A stretch of DNA of 64,000 bases from Bradyrhizobium manausense (GCF_018129685.1 NZ_JAFCLG010000001.1:496001-560000); one strand, 5' to 3'. Positions 29,438-39,027 are shown, numbered from the stretch's first letter. Program-made: numbers and translations. The notes: generated from the letters alone by a model not told the origin.

Positions 29438-30634
29438 ATGGCGAATTCACAGCGCACTGCGGTCGTTCTCGTCGCCGCCGGACGTGGCTTGCGCGCCGGC
29501 GCCGGCGGGCCGAAGCAATATCGCCAGATCGGCGGCGTGCCCGTGATCTACCGCGCGATGGAAGCCTTCAGCACCCACCCCGAGGTGTCAGCGGTGCAAC
29601 CGGTGGTGAACCCCGATGACATCGCAATGTTCGCGGCGGCGGTCGCGGGTCTGAAGCATGAGGCGCCGACCCATGGCGGCGCGACGCGCCAGGCTTCGGT
29701 GCTGGCAGGCCTCGAAGCGCTCGCCAGGCACAAGCCGGACATCGTCCTGATCCACGACGCGGCGCGTCCCTTCGTCTCTGCAGGCGTCATCTCGCGCGCG
29801 ATCGAGGCGGCAAACCGCACGGGCGCCGCGATCCCCGTCGTCCCCGTCACCGACACCATCAAAGTCACCGGCACGAACGGCGATGTCGAGGATACGCCGG
29901 ATCGGGCGCGCTTGCGAATCGCGCAGACGCCGCAATCCTTTCGTTTCGACGTCATTCTCGAAGCGCATCGTCGGGCGGCCAAGGACGGACGATCCGATTT
30001 CACCGATGATGCCGCGATCGCCGAATGGGCGGGATTGACGGTTGCGACCTTTGAAGGCGATGTTGCCAATATGAAGCTCACCACTCCCGAAGATTTCGTG
30101 CGCGAGGAAGCGCGCCTGGCCAGCCTGCTCGGCGACATCAGGACCGGCACGGGCTACGACGTGCACGCCTTCGGCGAGGGCGATCACCTCATGCTCTGCG
30201 GCGTGCGCGTGCCCCACACCAAGGGTTTTCTCGCCCATTCCGACGGCGATGTCGGCCTGCACGCGCTGGTCGACGCCATCCTCGGCGCCCTCGCCGACGG
30301 CGATATCGGCTCGCACTTTCCGCCGAGCGATGCCAAGTGGAAGGGCGCCTCCTCCGACCAGTTCTTGAAATACGCCATCGACCGCGTTACGGCGCGCGGC
30401 GGCCGCGTCGCCAATCTCGAAGTCACGATGATCTGCGAGCGCCCGAAGATCGGCCCGTTGCGCGAGGTGATGCGCGCGCGCATCGCCGAGATCTCCGGCG
30501 TCGACATCTCCCGCGTCGCCGTGAAGGCCACGACCAGCGAGCGGCTCGGCTTCACCGGCCGCGAGGAAGGCATCGCGGCCACCGCGAGCGCCACCATCCG
30601 CCTTCCATTCAACGAGAAGATTTGGAGTGTCTAG
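29438..30634 (+). CDS. ispDF: Bifunctional IspDF (MEP pathway)
   Basis: A 398-residue fusion for isoprenoid precursor synthesis. IspD (about 1-225) transfers CMP to methylerythritol phosphate: A-A-G-R-G, G-P-K-Q-Y and I-H-D-A-A-R-P-F are visible. IspF (about 226-398) cyclises the product: the metal-binding Y-D-V-H-A-F and L-A-H-S-D-G-D-V are intact. The fusion is common in alphaproteobacteria. The ATG at 29438 is used; a TTG at 29429 is in frame but lacks support. The amidohydrolase gene starts 3 nt downstream. Confidence 0.97.
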   Translation: MANSQRTAVVLVAAGRGLRAGAGGPKQYRQIGGVPVIYRAMEAFSTHPEVSAVQPVVNPDDIAMFAAAVAGLKHEAPTHGGATRQASVLAGLEALARHKPDIVLIHDAARPFVSAGVISRAIEAANRTGAAIPVVPVTDTIKVTGTNGDVEDTPDRARLRIAQTPQSFRFDVILEAHRRAAKDGRSDFTDDAAIAEWAGLTVATFEGDVANMKLTTPEDFVREEARLASLLGDIRTGTGYDVHAFGEGDHLMLCGVRVPHTKGFLAHSDGDVGLHALVDAILGALADGDIGSHFPPSDAKWKGASSDQFLKYAIDRVTARGGRVANLEVTMICERPKIGPLREVMRARIAEISGVDISRVAVKATTSERLGFTGREEGIAATASATIRLPFNEKIWSV

Positions 30635-30637
30635 GCC

Positions 30638-31246
30638 ATGGCCGGCAGCGACGCACGCGCCCTCTCCCGCTCGTTGCTCGATCTGTGCCGGATGCGCAAG
30701 CTCACGATCGCGACCGCCGAGTCCTGCACCGGCGGCCTCGTTGCCGGCGCACTGACCGACATCCCCGGCTCCTCTGACGTCATCGACCGCGGATTCGTCA
30801 CCTATTCCAACGATGCCAAACGCGCGATGCTCGGGGTCGAGGCCGGCACGCTCGCCAATTTCGGCGCCGTCAGCAGGGAGACCGCGACCGCGATGGCGAT
30901 TGGCGCGCTGGAGCGGGCCGGTGTCGATCTCGCCGTTGCCATTACCGGGATCGCCGGCCCCGGCGGCGCGACCCCGGGCAAGCCGGTCGGCCTCGTCCAT
31001 TTCGCCGCTGCCGCGCGCGACGGCCGCATCATCCATCGCGAGCAGCGCTTTGGCGCGATCGGCCGCACCGCCGTCCGGCAGCGCTCCGTGGTCGAGGCCC
31101 TGCGCATGTTGATGGAACTCGCCCGCGGCCCGCAAGTCGCGGCCAAGCCCCGCCGCGCCGCCGCGAGCCGCTTGCGTCCCCGCGTGACGCGAACGCCGCG
31201 CCGGCATGTGGCAAAGCGCAGGCCGCCGAGGTCGCCGCGGGGCTAG
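30638..31246 (+). CDS. CinA-family nicotinamide-nucleotide amidohydrolase
   Basis: A 202-residue protein made of the CinA C-terminal (PncC-type) domain (about 8-165) with T-A-E-S-C-T-G-G-L and T-G-I-A-G-P-G-G. It converts nicotinamide mononucleotide to nicotinic acid mononucleotide in NAD recycling. The last ~38 residues form an Arg/Ala/Pro-rich tail, which is an odd extension. It is cotranscribed with ispDF (3-nt gap). Confidence 0.9.
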   Translation: MAGSDARALSRSLLDLCRMRKLTIATAESCTGGLVAGALTDIPGSSDVIDRGFVTYSNDAKRAMLGVEAGTLANFGAVSRETATAMAIGALERAGVDLAVAITGIAGPGGATPGKPVGLVHFAAAARDGRIIHREQRFGAIGRTAVRQRSVVEALRMLMELARGPQVAAKPRRAAASRLRPRVTRTPRRHVAKRRPPRSPRG

Positions 31247-31718
31247 TGAGTCCGGTTGCCCCATCCACATGCCTGTCAAGCAAAACACCCGACCGGCGGG
31301 TCAATCGGGGTGCGAATATATTCCGCTTTACCGAATTTCTGATTTGCGGCAGCGCAGACGACGGGTGTGACTGCGTACGGCAAACCGTGTGGTCCTGACG
31401 CCCGGAGTCTGTGCGTCGAGTCTTGCGGTGATGTCTGTGCCCAACCGGGTCCATGCATCAGTCATCCGCAAGGCGACGGGGGCAATAGCGCATCGCTCCC
31501 CGGGGAGAGCTGGGCAGAAGCCGTCAACCCACGAAACGTCATGTTTGTTTTTCAAATTGCACGCAAATATATCCAAATCGATCATGATGTGCGACGCTAC
31601 GACGCGCCCGGATCGTCATCACGCCCACGCGACCTTGCGCCGGAATATATTGGCGCAATAATGCCGGTCTACGTTGTGCTCCGGAATCAACCGGTCTGGC
31701 ACGTTGGAGGTGACGAAC
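31247..31718. other. Intergenic region containing a dispersed repeat
   Basis: This 472-nt gap separates the CinA-type gene from the oxidase operon. Its first half is occupied by the repeat at 31271-31511. The rest (31512-31718) is relatively AT-rich in places (about 31541-31590) and probably holds the operon promoter. I see no FixK-type or other recognised operator. Confidence 0.5.
31271..31511 (+). repeat. Dispersed intergenic repeat, short copy (A)
   Basis: This 241-nt segment matches, in inverted orientation, the sequence at 46879-47241. Two blocks are shared: one at 31271-31347 (containing AATATATTCCGCTTTACCG) and one at 31358-31511 (containing GACGGGTGTGACTGCGTACG). Between them copy A has only 10 nt (31348-31357), where copy B has 140 nt. 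The short reading frames inside it are translations of the repeat and are not genes. Confidence 0.85.
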
Positions 31719-32426
31719 GTGTTCGCTCGCGATGCGGCGATTGCCGCGGCACTCGTCATCTTGGCTGCCTTCGATGGCGCGGCTGCGCAAACGGCCAACC
31801 AGCCGCCTGACACGATGTCGGCGCGGGTCGAGGCCTGCACGCCCTGTCACGGCAACAAGGGCGAAGGCACCAGCGACGTCTATTTCCCGCGCCTTGCCGG
31901 CAAGCCGTCAGGCTATCTCTACAACCAGCTCCTCGCCTTTCGCAGCGGCCGGCGCAAATATCCGCCGATGAATTATCTGCTGGAGTTCTTGCCCGATCCC
32001 TATCTCGAAGCGATGGCGGAATATTTTGCCGGCGAGCACCCACCGCTGCCACAGCCGGCGCCGAGCGAGGTCAGCAAGGACGTCATGGCGCAAGGCGAAT
32101 TGCTCGTCACCGGCGGCGATGCAGGTCGCAACATCCCGGCGTGCGTGAGCTGCCACGGTCCGGGACTGACGGGCATGCAGCCCGGCATCCCCGGCCTGCT
32201 CGGCTTGCGCGCCGCCTATATCAGCGCCCAGCTCGGCGCCTGGCGTTACGGCACCCGCACGGCGAAATCGCCTGACTGCATGCAGGTCGTCGCCGGCCAT
32301 CTGACCGAGGCCGACGTCACCGCCGTCGCGGCCTGGCTTGCGGCGCGCCCTGCCACGGACAATCCTGCTCCCGTTCCGAAAGGCACCTACGCGTTGCCCT
32401 TCGGTTGCGGCAGCCAGCCCAATTGA
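31719..32426 (+). CDS. Diheme cytochrome c (c4-like)
   Basis: A 235-residue periplasmic cytochrome with a signal peptide (about 1-23) and two heme sites, C40-T-P-C-H44 and C142-V-S-C-H146, each starting a class I domain, as in cytochrome c4. The GTG at 31719 has GGAGG 8 nt upstream, so it is chosen over earlier in-frame starts. It is the first gene of an oxidase operon and probably passes electrons toward the oxidase. The next cytochrome starts 8 nt downstream. Confidence 0.9.
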   Translation: MFARDAAIAAALVILAAFDGAAAQTANQPPDTMSARVEACTPCHGNKGEGTSDVYFPRLAGKPSGYLYNQLLAFRSGRRKYPPMNYLLEFLPDPYLEAMAEYFAGEHPPLPQPAPSEVSKDVMAQGELLVTGGDAGRNIPACVSCHGPGLTGMQPGIPGLLGLRAAYISAQLGAWRYGTRTAKSPDCMQVVAGHLTEADVTAVAAWLAARPATDNPAPVPKGTYALPFGCGSQPN

Positions 32427-32434
32427 CGAGGCGG

Positions 32435-33676
32435 ATGATGGTCTCAAAACTGTCGATCACCCTGCTCGCCGTCGCCGCGCTGACGACGACCGCACGGGCG
32501 CAGGACAAGACCAGCGACGTCATTGCGCGCGGTGAATATCTGGCACGTGCGGGCGATTGCACGGCCTGCCACACCGCACCCGAGGGCCGCCTGTTCGCCG
32601 GCGGCCGCGCCATGCCGACCCCGTTCGGCACGATCTACACCTCCAACATCACGCCGGATCCGGAGGCAGGGATCGGCAAATGGACCGCCGACGATTTCTA
32701 CCGGACCATGCATAGCGGCCGCTTCCCGGATGGCGGGCTGATCTATCCGGCGATGCCGTTCGCCTCCTACACCAAGGTCACGCGCGCCGACAGCGACGCG
32801 ATCTTCGCATATTTGCGTTCGATCGCGCCGGTGAACCAGAAGAACAAGCCGCACGAGCTGCGCTTTCCCTATGACAACCGCCAGCTCATCCTCGGCTGGC
32901 GTACGCTGTTCTTCAGCGAGGGCGAGTTCAAGCCGGACCCGAGCAAATCCGCCGAATGGAATCGCGGCGCTTACCTGGTCGAAGGCCTCGGCCATTGCGG
33001 CATGTGCCATTCGCCGATCAACGCGCTCGGTGGCACCTCACAGTCGGACGCCTTCAAGGGCGGCCTGATCCCGATGCAGAATTGGTACGCGCCCTCGCTC
33101 ACATCGAACCGCGAAGCGGGCCTCGGCGACTGGAGCATCAAGGACATCACCGACCTCTTGCAGACCGGCGTCTCCGCGCGTGGCGTGGTCTACGGGCCGA
33201 TGGCCGAGGTCGTGCACAACAGCCTGCAATACCTCAACGATGCCGACACCAAGGCGATGGCCGTGTACCTGAAGGGCATCGCGGAAGGCTCATCGCCGCC
33301 GCCGGCGAGCACGGTGTTGCCGAACACCGAGAGCAGTCTGCTGATCAGTCTCGGCAAGACTGTCTACGACAAGAATTGCGCGAGCTGTCATGGCACCCAG
33401 GGCGAAGGCAGGCCACCACACTGGCCGCCGCTCGCCAATAACCAATCGATCGAAATGCAGTCGGCAGTGAACCCGATCCGCATGGTGCTCAACGGCGGCT
33501 ATCCGCCGGGCACCGAGGGCAATCCGATGCCCTACGGTATGCCACCCTTCGCGGGCCTGCTCTCCGACAACGAGGTCGCCGCCGTCGTCTCCTACATCCG
33601 CACCGCCTGGGGCAATCGCGGCTCGCCGGTTTCGGCGCGCGAGGCCAACGAGCTGCGCTCCGCACCGCTGAACTGA
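32435..33676 (+). CDS. Triheme cytochrome c, alcohol/gluconate dehydrogenase cytochrome-subunit type
   Basis: A 413-residue exported protein with three heme sites: C42-T-A-C-H46, C188-G-M-C-H192 and C315-A-S-C-H319. The layout matches the cytochrome subunit of membrane alcohol, aldehyde or gluconate dehydrogenases (G-E-Y-L-A-R-A-G-D-C-T-A-C-H start). No dehydrogenase gene is adjacent, so here it probably delivers electrons within the oxidase operon. Adjacent ATGs at 32435 and 32438 are both possible starts. The signal peptide ends near residue 22. Confidence 0.9.
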   Translation: MMVSKLSITLLAVAALTTTARAQDKTSDVIARGEYLARAGDCTACHTAPEGRLFAGGRAMPTPFGTIYTSNITPDPEAGIGKWTADDFYRTMHSGRFPDGGLIYPAMPFASYTKVTRADSDAIFAYLRSIAPVNQKNKPHELRFPYDNRQLILGWRTLFFSEGEFKPDPSKSAEWNRGAYLVEGLGHCGMCHSPINALGGTSQSDAFKGGLIPMQNWYAPSLTSNREAGLGDWSIKDITDLLQTGVSARGVVYGPMAEVVHNSLQYLNDADTKAMAVYLKGIAEGSSPPPASTVLPNTESSLLISLGKTVYDKNCASCHGTQGEGRPPHWPPLANNQSIEMQSAVNPIRMVLNGGYPPGTEGNPMPYGMPPFAGLLSDNEVAAVVSYIRTAWGNRGSPVSAREANELRSAPLN

Positions 33677-33684
33677 GAGGCGTC

Positions 33685-33861
33685 ATGTTCAACTCCGATC
33701 CGCCGACCAGCCCAGCCGCCGCCGACCAGGCCGTCGAGGAAGTCGTCGCCCAGGGGCCGTCAGGCGCCATCGTGCTGGCCGGCATCGCCACCGCATGCGT
33801 GGTCGCGATGTGGCTCGCCTTTTACTTGTTCGTGTTCCTGCCGCGCGGATCGCTGCAATGA
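33685..33861 (+). CDS. Small single-pass oxidase subunit, candidate subunit IIa analogue
   Basis: A 58-residue protein. Its N-terminus is polar and Ala/Pro-rich, and one membrane helix covers about residues 28-52 (I-V-L-A-G-I-A-T-A-C-V-V-A-M-W). It lies 8 nt after the triheme cytochrome gene, and its stop overlaps the CoxII start (ATGA), so it is translated with the oxidase. In ba3-type oxidases a small single-helix subunit IIa fills this role. The homology is inferred from position and topology and is not shown by sequence. Confidence 0.8.
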   Translation: MFNSDPPTSPAAADQAVEEVVAQGPSGAIVLAGIATACVVAMWLAFYLFVFLPRGSLQ

Positions 33862-34424
33862 GCGCACAGGAAACTCATGCGGGCAGCGCCGAAGTCGCGG
33901 CCCGCGTCGAACGGCGCTGGGCGACCATTGCCGTCATCATCATCGCGGGCATGGCGCTGCTCGCGGCCTTCGCAGGCATCCATCAGGCGACCATGCCGCA
34001 GCCGCGCGTCGAGACCACCGATCCCTCGCGCATTCATCTCTCCGGCGAATTCGTCGAGAGCAATCTCGGCAGCGTGCTGGAGCCCAATGGCAATGTCACG
34101 GTGCGCGCGATCGGCCAGCAATATTCCTTCACGCCCGCTTGTATCGTGGTGCCCGTCGATACGCCGATCACGCTCCGCGCCACCAGCGCCGATGTCGTAC
34201 ACGGCATCCTGATCCAGGGCACCAATGTCAACACCATGCTGGTGCCGGGCTACATATCCGAGCAGCTGATGCGCTTTACGAAGACCGGCGACTATCTGAT
34301 GCCATGCCAGGAGTTTTGCTCCTTCGGCCATGAGGGCATGTGGGGCAAGGTCAAGGTGATCGACAGGACCGACTTCGCAACCCGCGCGAAGGCCGGGGGG
34401 AGGCTGAGCTGTGTTGGCCAATAG
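33858..34424 (+). CDS. Cytochrome c oxidase subunit II, B-family (ba3-like)
   Basis: A 188-residue subunit with a single N-terminal helix (about 21-43) and a periplasmic cupredoxin domain. The CuA ligands are all present: H115, C150, E152, C154, H158 and M161 (C-Q-E-F-C-S-F-G-H-E-G-M). One membrane helix instead of two is typical of B-family oxidases. The ATG at 33858 overlaps the stop of the small subunit. The coding sequence overlaps the subunit I start by 14 nt. Confidence 0.94.
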   Translation: MSAQETHAGSAEVAARVERRWATIAVIIIAGMALLAAFAGIHQATMPQPRVETTDPSRIHLSGEFVESNLGSVLEPNGNVTVRAIGQQYSFTPACIVVPVDTPITLRATSADVVHGILIQGTNVNTMLVPGYISEQLMRFTKTGDYLMPCQEFCSFGHEGMWGKVKVIDRTDFATRAKAGGRLSCVGQ

Positions 34425-36033
34425 GAAGCTCATCCTCGCGCATTTCTGGTTTGCCTTCGCCTTGTTCGGCGTGGCGCTGACGCTCGGCGCCTGGCAGATG
34501 TTCATCCGCAGCCCGATCGGCACCTGGCTGTCCAACCCCGAGCTCTACTACCGGTCGCTCACCGCGCACGGCACGGTGATGGGCTACGTCTTCCCAACGC
34601 TGGTTGCGATGGGTTTCGGCTATGCCATCAGCGAGTCCGCGCTGGAGCAGCGCCTCGTCGGCGTGCGCTGGGCCTGGACCGGATTCTGGCTGATCGTCGT
34701 CGGCAGCGTCATGGCGGTGATCCCGATCGCGCTCGGGCGGGCCTCGGTGCTCTACACATTCTATCCGCCTCTGATCGGTAACGTCTTCTACTATCTCGGC
34801 GTCGTGCTGGTCGTGGTCGGCTCCTGGATCTGGGTCGCACTGATGTCGATCAATCTGCGCGTCTGGCGCAGAGCCCATCCCGGCGCACCGGTGCCGCTGG
34901 CGATGTTCGCCAACGTCGCGGGCTCCTATCTCTGGGCGTGGACCGCCGTCGGTGCCGCGCTCGAGCTGCTGCTCCAGATCATTCCCGTCGCGGCAGGCCT
35001 GAAGAACACGATCGATGCTGGCCTCGCCCGCATCTTCTTCTCCTGGACGCTGCACGCCATCGTCTATTTCTGGCTGATGCCGACCTACATCGCCTATTAC
35101 ACCATCGTGCCGCGCGCGATCGGCGGCCGGGTTTATTCCGACACCATGGCGCGGATCTCCTTCATCCTGTTCCTGGTTGTGGCGATGCCGATCGGCATGC
35201 ACCACACGTTCGCCGATCCGCAAGTCGGGGCCGGCTTCAAGTTCATCCATTCGGCCTTCACGGCGCTGGTCGCCCTGCCAACGCTTTTGACCGTGTTCAC
35301 GATCTGCGCGTCGGTCGAGATCGCGGCGCGCCTGCGCGGCGGCCGCGGCCTGTTCGGCTGGATCAGGGCCCTGCCCTGGGACAATCCGATGATGCTGGCG
35401 CTCGCCTTCTCGTTCGTCATGCTTGGCTTCGGCGGCGCCGGCGGCCTCATCAACATGAGCTATCAGCTCGATGCGTCCATCCACAACACACAGTGGATCA
35501 CCGGCCATTTCCACCTGATCTTCGGCGGCGCCATCGTGATCATTTATTTTGCGATCGCCTATGATCTGTGGCCGCATTTGACCGGGCGCGAGCTGATCGA
35601 CATGCGCCTGATCCGCACCCAGCTCTGGCTGTGGTTCATCGGCATGATCGTCACCACGTTCCCCTGGCACTGGGTCGGCATTCTGGGCATGCCGCGCCGC
35701 ATGGCTTATTTCGATTTCGGAGATCCCGCCATCGCGCCGCAGGCACTGTCGGTGATCCTCTCCGTGATCGGGGGCTTCATCCTGCTGACCTCGGGCATTC
35801 TCTTCCTGGTCATCCTGGCGCGCGGCATGCGTGCGCCTCAGGCCGACGCCGGCGCCTATCGCTTTGCGCTCGCCGTGCACCAGCCGACGATCGTGCCGGT
35901 CGCGCTCAACACCCATGCGCTGTGGGTGGCGTTGATGATCGTGCTCACCATCACCAATTACGGCTATCCGATCCTCAACCTCGCGACCTCTGCGGGAACG
36001 TCGGTGCCCGCCGTCTATGTGGGAGCGCAGTGA
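34411..36033 (+). CDS. Cytochrome c oxidase subunit I, b(o/a)3-type
   Basis: A 540-residue heme-copper oxidase subunit with about 13 helices. The low-spin heme ligands are H53 and H368, the high-spin heme ligand is H366 (G-H-F-H), and the CuB ligands are H215, H264 and H265. Y219, four residues after H215, is the Tyr that is cross-linked to the CuB His in ba3 enzymes. The A-family D-channel motif is absent. These features assign a B-family terminal oxidase, often of high oxygen affinity. The start is a GTG at 34411 with GGGGGGAGG upstream. Confidence 0.95.
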   Translation: MLANRKLILAHFWFAFALFGVALTLGAWQMFIRSPIGTWLSNPELYYRSLTAHGTVMGYVFPTLVAMGFGYAISESALEQRLVGVRWAWTGFWLIVVGSVMAVIPIALGRASVLYTFYPPLIGNVFYYLGVVLVVVGSWIWVALMSINLRVWRRAHPGAPVPLAMFANVAGSYLWAWTAVGAALELLLQIIPVAAGLKNTIDAGLARIFFSWTLHAIVYFWLMPTYIAYYTIVPRAIGGRVYSDTMARISFILFLVVAMPIGMHHTFADPQVGAGFKFIHSAFTALVALPTLLTVFTICASVEIAARLRGGRGLFGWIRALPWDNPMMLALAFSFVMLGFGGAGGLINMSYQLDASIHNTQWITGHFHLIFGGAIVIIYFAIAYDLWPHLTGRELIDMRLIRTQLWLWFIGMIVTTFPWHWVGILGMPRRMAYFDFGDPAIAPQALSVILSVIGGFILLTSGILFLVILARGMRAPQADAGAYRFALAVHQPTIVPVALNTHALWVALMIVLTITNYGYPILNLATSAGTSVPAVYVGAQ

Positions 36034-36848
36034 TGAGCACCCGCGATCTCTTCACCTTCCGCAATCGCCACTTCACAATCGGCGTCGGCATCACCGCCGC
36101 CATCCTGATCGTGACGGCGGTTGCGGGATTTGTCGTACTGCCCTTCGCGCAGCCCTGGGCCCGGTTCACCAGCATATGGGATGCGATCTGTAGCGCCGCC
36201 GGCGTGCCACAACGCACGACGAGCGTGGCGGCGCAGGCGCAGGACAAGCGCCTGTCGGAAGTCGTGCTCACATCGCGCACGCTGTCGCGCCCGAGCCAGG
36301 AGGCGATCGGGCGCGGCGCCACGCTGGCGCAGCGCTGTGCCATCTGCCACGGCCCGACGGGCATCAGCCGCGCGGACTCGCCCAACCTCGCCGGCCAGTA
36401 CGCCGCAGTGATCTACAAGGAGTTGCACGATTTCCGCTCCGGCGCGCGCAGCAACGCCGTGATGTCGCCGTTCGCCGTCAATCTCACCGACGACGAAATT
36501 GCAGATCTTTCAAACTATTACGCCTATCTGCCGCGTCCTCCGGCCTATCACCCGACGCCGCTCCTGCCGAAGCCCAACATCGTGATCTACGGCGCGCCGC
36601 TGCGCGGCATCGCGCCATGCGGCGCCTGCCATGGCAGCCTCGACAACAAGACCGGAAGCCCGTGGCTGGAGGGACAGTCCGAGGCCTACATGAAGGCGCA
36701 GCTCCAGGCGTTTGCCTCAGACGAACGCCGCAATGACATCAGCCAGCAAATGCGCAACATCGCCCGCGCCTTGACGCCGCAGGAGATCGAGGCCGCCGCC
36801 GCGTATTACGCCTCGCAGCCGCCTGATGTGGTGAAAGCGGTGGATTGA
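36033..36848 (+). CDS. Membrane-anchored diheme cytochrome c
   Basis: A 271-residue protein with one N-terminal membrane helix (about 15-37) and two heme sites, C102-A-I-C-H106 and C196-G-A-C-H200, arranged as in cytochrome c4/c-type diheme donors. The ATG at 36033 shares one nucleotide with the subunit I stop. It is the last gene of the oxidase operon and probably donates electrons to CuA. It ends directly at the stop of the convergent START-domain gene, with no spacer. Confidence 0.9.
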   Translation: MSTRDLFTFRNRHFTIGVGITAAILIVTAVAGFVVLPFAQPWARFTSIWDAICSAAGVPQRTTSVAAQAQDKRLSEVVLTSRTLSRPSQEAIGRGATLAQRCAICHGPTGISRADSPNLAGQYAAVIYKELHDFRSGARSNAVMSPFAVNLTDDEIADLSNYYAYLPRPPAYHPTPLLPKPNIVIYGAPLRGIAPCGACHGSLDNKTGSPWLEGQSEAYMKAQLQAFASDERRNDISQQMRNIARALTPQEIEAAAAYYASQPPDVVKAVD

Positions 36849-37331
36849 TTACGACGACGCCAGCTTCGGCCGGCCGTAGATCGCGTCCGCGCGCTTCTCG
36901 AACGCGGTCGAAAACCGCGCGAACGCTGCGTCGAACATCGAGCCCATCAGCATCGCCAGCATGCGGCTCTTGAACTCATAGCCAAGGAAGAAACCGACAT
37001 CGCAGACGTCGTTGCCCCCTTCTTGACCTTTTGGCTCGAACGTCCAGCGGTTTTCCAGATTGCTGAACGGACCTTGCAGGTATTCGACCAGGATTTTCAG
37101 ATTGGTGCGATCGAGCGTCACGCGGCTGGTGAAGGACTCCTTGACCAGCTTGAACGACACCGTCATGTCGGCGACCAGCACCTCGGTCCCGTCGGGCTTG
37201 GTCATGCGCTGGCGGATTTTCAGCGCACTGCACAGAGGCACGAATTCCGGATAGCGCTCGACATCGGCGACCAGATCAAACATCTCGGATGCGCTGTGAT
37301 CGACACGGCGCTTGCTCGAAAATTTGGGCAT
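36849..37331 (-). CDS. Coq10/RatA-type START-domain protein
   Basis: A 160-residue SRPBCC/START-like protein with the family start F-S-S-K-R-R-V-D-H-S and D-V-E-R-Y-P-E-F-V-P. Members of this COG2867 family are linked to ubiquinone function (Coq10), while the E. coli homologue RatA was described as a toxin affecting ribosome association; in alphaproteobacteria the Coq10 role is more likely. It lies 6 nt downstream of lipA and is cotranscribed with it. Confidence 0.9.
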   Translation of the reverse strand: MPKFSSKRRVDHSASEMFDLVADVERYPEFVPLCSALKIRQRMTKPDGTEVLVADMTVSFKLVKESFTSRVTLDRTNLKILVEYLQGPFSNLENRWTFEPKGQEGGNDVCDVGFFLGYEFKSRMLAMLMGSMFDAAFARFSTAFEKRADAIYGRPKLASS

Positions 37332-37337
37332 ATCAGT

Positions 37338-38294
37338 CTAGCGGGCTGCTGCGGCCCGCGCGGCCTTCAGTCTCGAAAAGTCCTCGCCGGCATGATGCGA
37401 CGAGCGGGTGAGCGGGCTTGCCGACACCATCAGGAAGCCCTTGGTATACGCGACCTTCTCGTACGACGAAAACTCGTCCGGCGGCACGTAGCGCATCACG
37501 GCGTGATGCTTGCGGGTCGGCTGGAGATATTGCCCGATGGTGAGGAAGTCGACGTCGGCCGAGCGCAAATCGTCCATCACCTGCTGCACCTCGTGGCGCT
37601 CCTCGCCGAGCCCGACCATGATGCCGGACTTGGTGAAGATGGTGGGATCGAGCTCCTTGACCCGCTGCAGCAGCCGGATCGAGTGGAAATAGCGCGCACC
37701 GGGTCGCACGGTCAGATAACGCGACGGCACGGTCTCGAGATTGTGGTTGAACACGTCGGGCCGCGCGGCAACGACCACCTCCAGCGCGCCTTGCTTGCGC
37801 AGGAAGTCCGGCGTCAGGATCTCGATCGTGGTCGTTGGACATGCCGCGCGGATCGCGCGGATGGTCTGGGCAAAATGCTCGGCGCCGCCATCGGCGAGGT
37901 CGTCGCGGTCGACCGAGGTGATGACGACATGCGCGAGACCAAGCTTGGCGACGGCCTCGGCGACGTTCTGCGGCTCGGCCGCATCGAGCGCATTGGGCAG
38001 CCCGGTCTTCACATTGCAGAAGGCGCAGGCGCGGGTGCAGGTGTCACCCATGATCATGAAGGTCGCGTGCTTTTTGTCCCAGCACTCGCCGATATTCGGG
38101 CAGCCGGCCTCCTCGCACACCGTGTGCAGGCCATTGGCGCGCACGATGTTGCGGGTGTCGGCATAGCCGCGGGTGTTGGGCGCGCGGACGCGGATCCAGT
38201 CCGGCTTCGGCGGCGAAGCGGAATCAGGGCGGTTCACCTTTTCGGGGTGACGCGGGCGCAACGGGTTCGTGATGGTATCGACAATAACGACCAT
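37338..38294 (-). CDS. lipA: Lipoyl synthase LipA
   Basis: A 318-residue radical SAM enzyme that inserts two sulfurs into octanoyl groups on lipoate-dependent enzymes. The auxiliary cluster Cys are C60, C65 and C71. The radical SAM motif is C86-T-R-A-C90-A-F-C93. The C-terminal R-S-S-H-H-A segment holds the conserved Ser ligand. The start is ATG 38294. It shares an operon with the Coq10/RatA gene and is divergent from mpg. Confidence 0.97.
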   Translation of the reverse strand: MVVIVDTITNPLRPRHPEKVNRPDSASPPKPDWIRVRAPNTRGYADTRNIVRANGLHTVCEEAGCPNIGECWDKKHATFMIMGDTCTRACAFCNVKTGLPNALDAAEPQNVAEAVAKLGLAHVVITSVDRDDLADGGAEHFAQTIRAIRAACPTTTIEILTPDFLRKQGALEVVVAARPDVFNHNLETVPSRYLTVRPGARYFHSIRLLQRVKELDPTIFTKSGIMVGLGEERHEVQQVMDDLRSADVDFLTIGQYLQPTRKHHAVMRYVPPDEFSSYEKVAYTKGFLMVSASPLTRSSHHAGEDFSRLKAARAAAAR

Positions 38295-38424
38295 GATCTG
38301 TCCGGTCTGTTCAGGACCTACCTAATCGGTCTGGCTGCCTGCCGCAACCCGGCTCGCCCTGCTTCAGGGAACATGGCAGATATGGGCAATATCCTGCTCT
38401 GTTCTCAGGCGATTCTCACCTCGA

Positions 38425-39027
38425 ATGGCTCCAGTCTCGAAAGCTTCCACACCGCGGCTCGGCAAAGCCATCAAGCGCAGCTTTTTCAACCGCAGCGTCC
38501 ACGAGGTCGCGCCCGATCTCATTGGCGCGACCATGCTGGTCGACGGTGTCGGCGGGATCATTGTCGAGGTCGAGGCCTATCATCATACCGAGCCGGCCGC
38601 GCACTCCTACAACGGTCCCACGCCGCGGAACCAGATCATGTTCGGTCCAGCAGGCTTTGCCTATGTCTACCGTTCCTACGGCATCCATTGGTGTGTGAAC
38701 TTCGTCTGCGAGGAGGCGGGCTCGGCCGCGGCCGTGCTGATCCGCGCGCTGGAACCGACGCATGGCCTCGCCGCCATGCGCCGCCGTCGCCATCTCCAGG
38801 AGGTGCACAGGCTGTGCTCGGGCCCCGGCAAGCTGACCGAGGCGCTTGGGATCAGCATCGCGCACAACGCCCTGCCGCTGGACCGTCCACCGATCGCGCT
38901 GCATGCGCGGACGGAGGATGTCGAGGTGGTGGCCGGCATCCGGATCGGCATCACCAAGGCGGTCGAGCTGCCCTGGCGCTATGGCGTCAAGGGCTCGAAA
39001 TTCCTCAGCAAGCCGTTTCCGAAATAG
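38425..39027 (+). CDS. mpg: DNA-3-methyladenine glycosylase (AAG/MPG family)
   Basis: A 200-residue base-excision repair glycosylase for alkylated purines. The family block E-V-E-A-Y with the catalytic Glu and the following [13 protein letters not shown] segment are intact, as is [13 protein letters not shown] and the L-C-S-G-P-G-K-L turn. The length is normal for bacterial members. It stands alone and converges on valS. Confidence 0.95.
   Translation: MAPVSKASTPRLGKAIKRSFFNRSVHEVAPDLIGATMLVDGVGGIIVEVEAYHHTEPAAHSYNGPTPRNQIMFGPAGFAYVYRSYGIHWCVNFVCEEAGSAAAVLIRALEPTHGLAAMRRRRHLQEVHRLCSGPGKLTEALGISIAHNALPLDRPPIALHARTEDVEVVAGIRIGITKAVELPWRYGVKGSKFLSKPFPK

Noticed and set aside
29588..31288. Open frame of 566 codons antisense to ispDF and the CinA-type gene
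   Set aside because: Both sense genes have complete catalytic motifs; the antisense product has none.
31276..31458. Short ORFs inside the dispersed repeats
   Set aside because: Equivalent frames differ between the two copies and reflect the repeat sequence, not a conserved protein.
31541..31718. Search for a FixK/FNR-type operator before the oxidase operon
   Set aside because: No TTGAY-N4-RTCAA palindrome was found; only shorter, unrelated palindromes are present.
34351..35916. Open frame of 521 codons antisense to oxidase subunit I
   Set aside because: It mirrors a membrane protein gene and is composed of charged low-complexity sequence.
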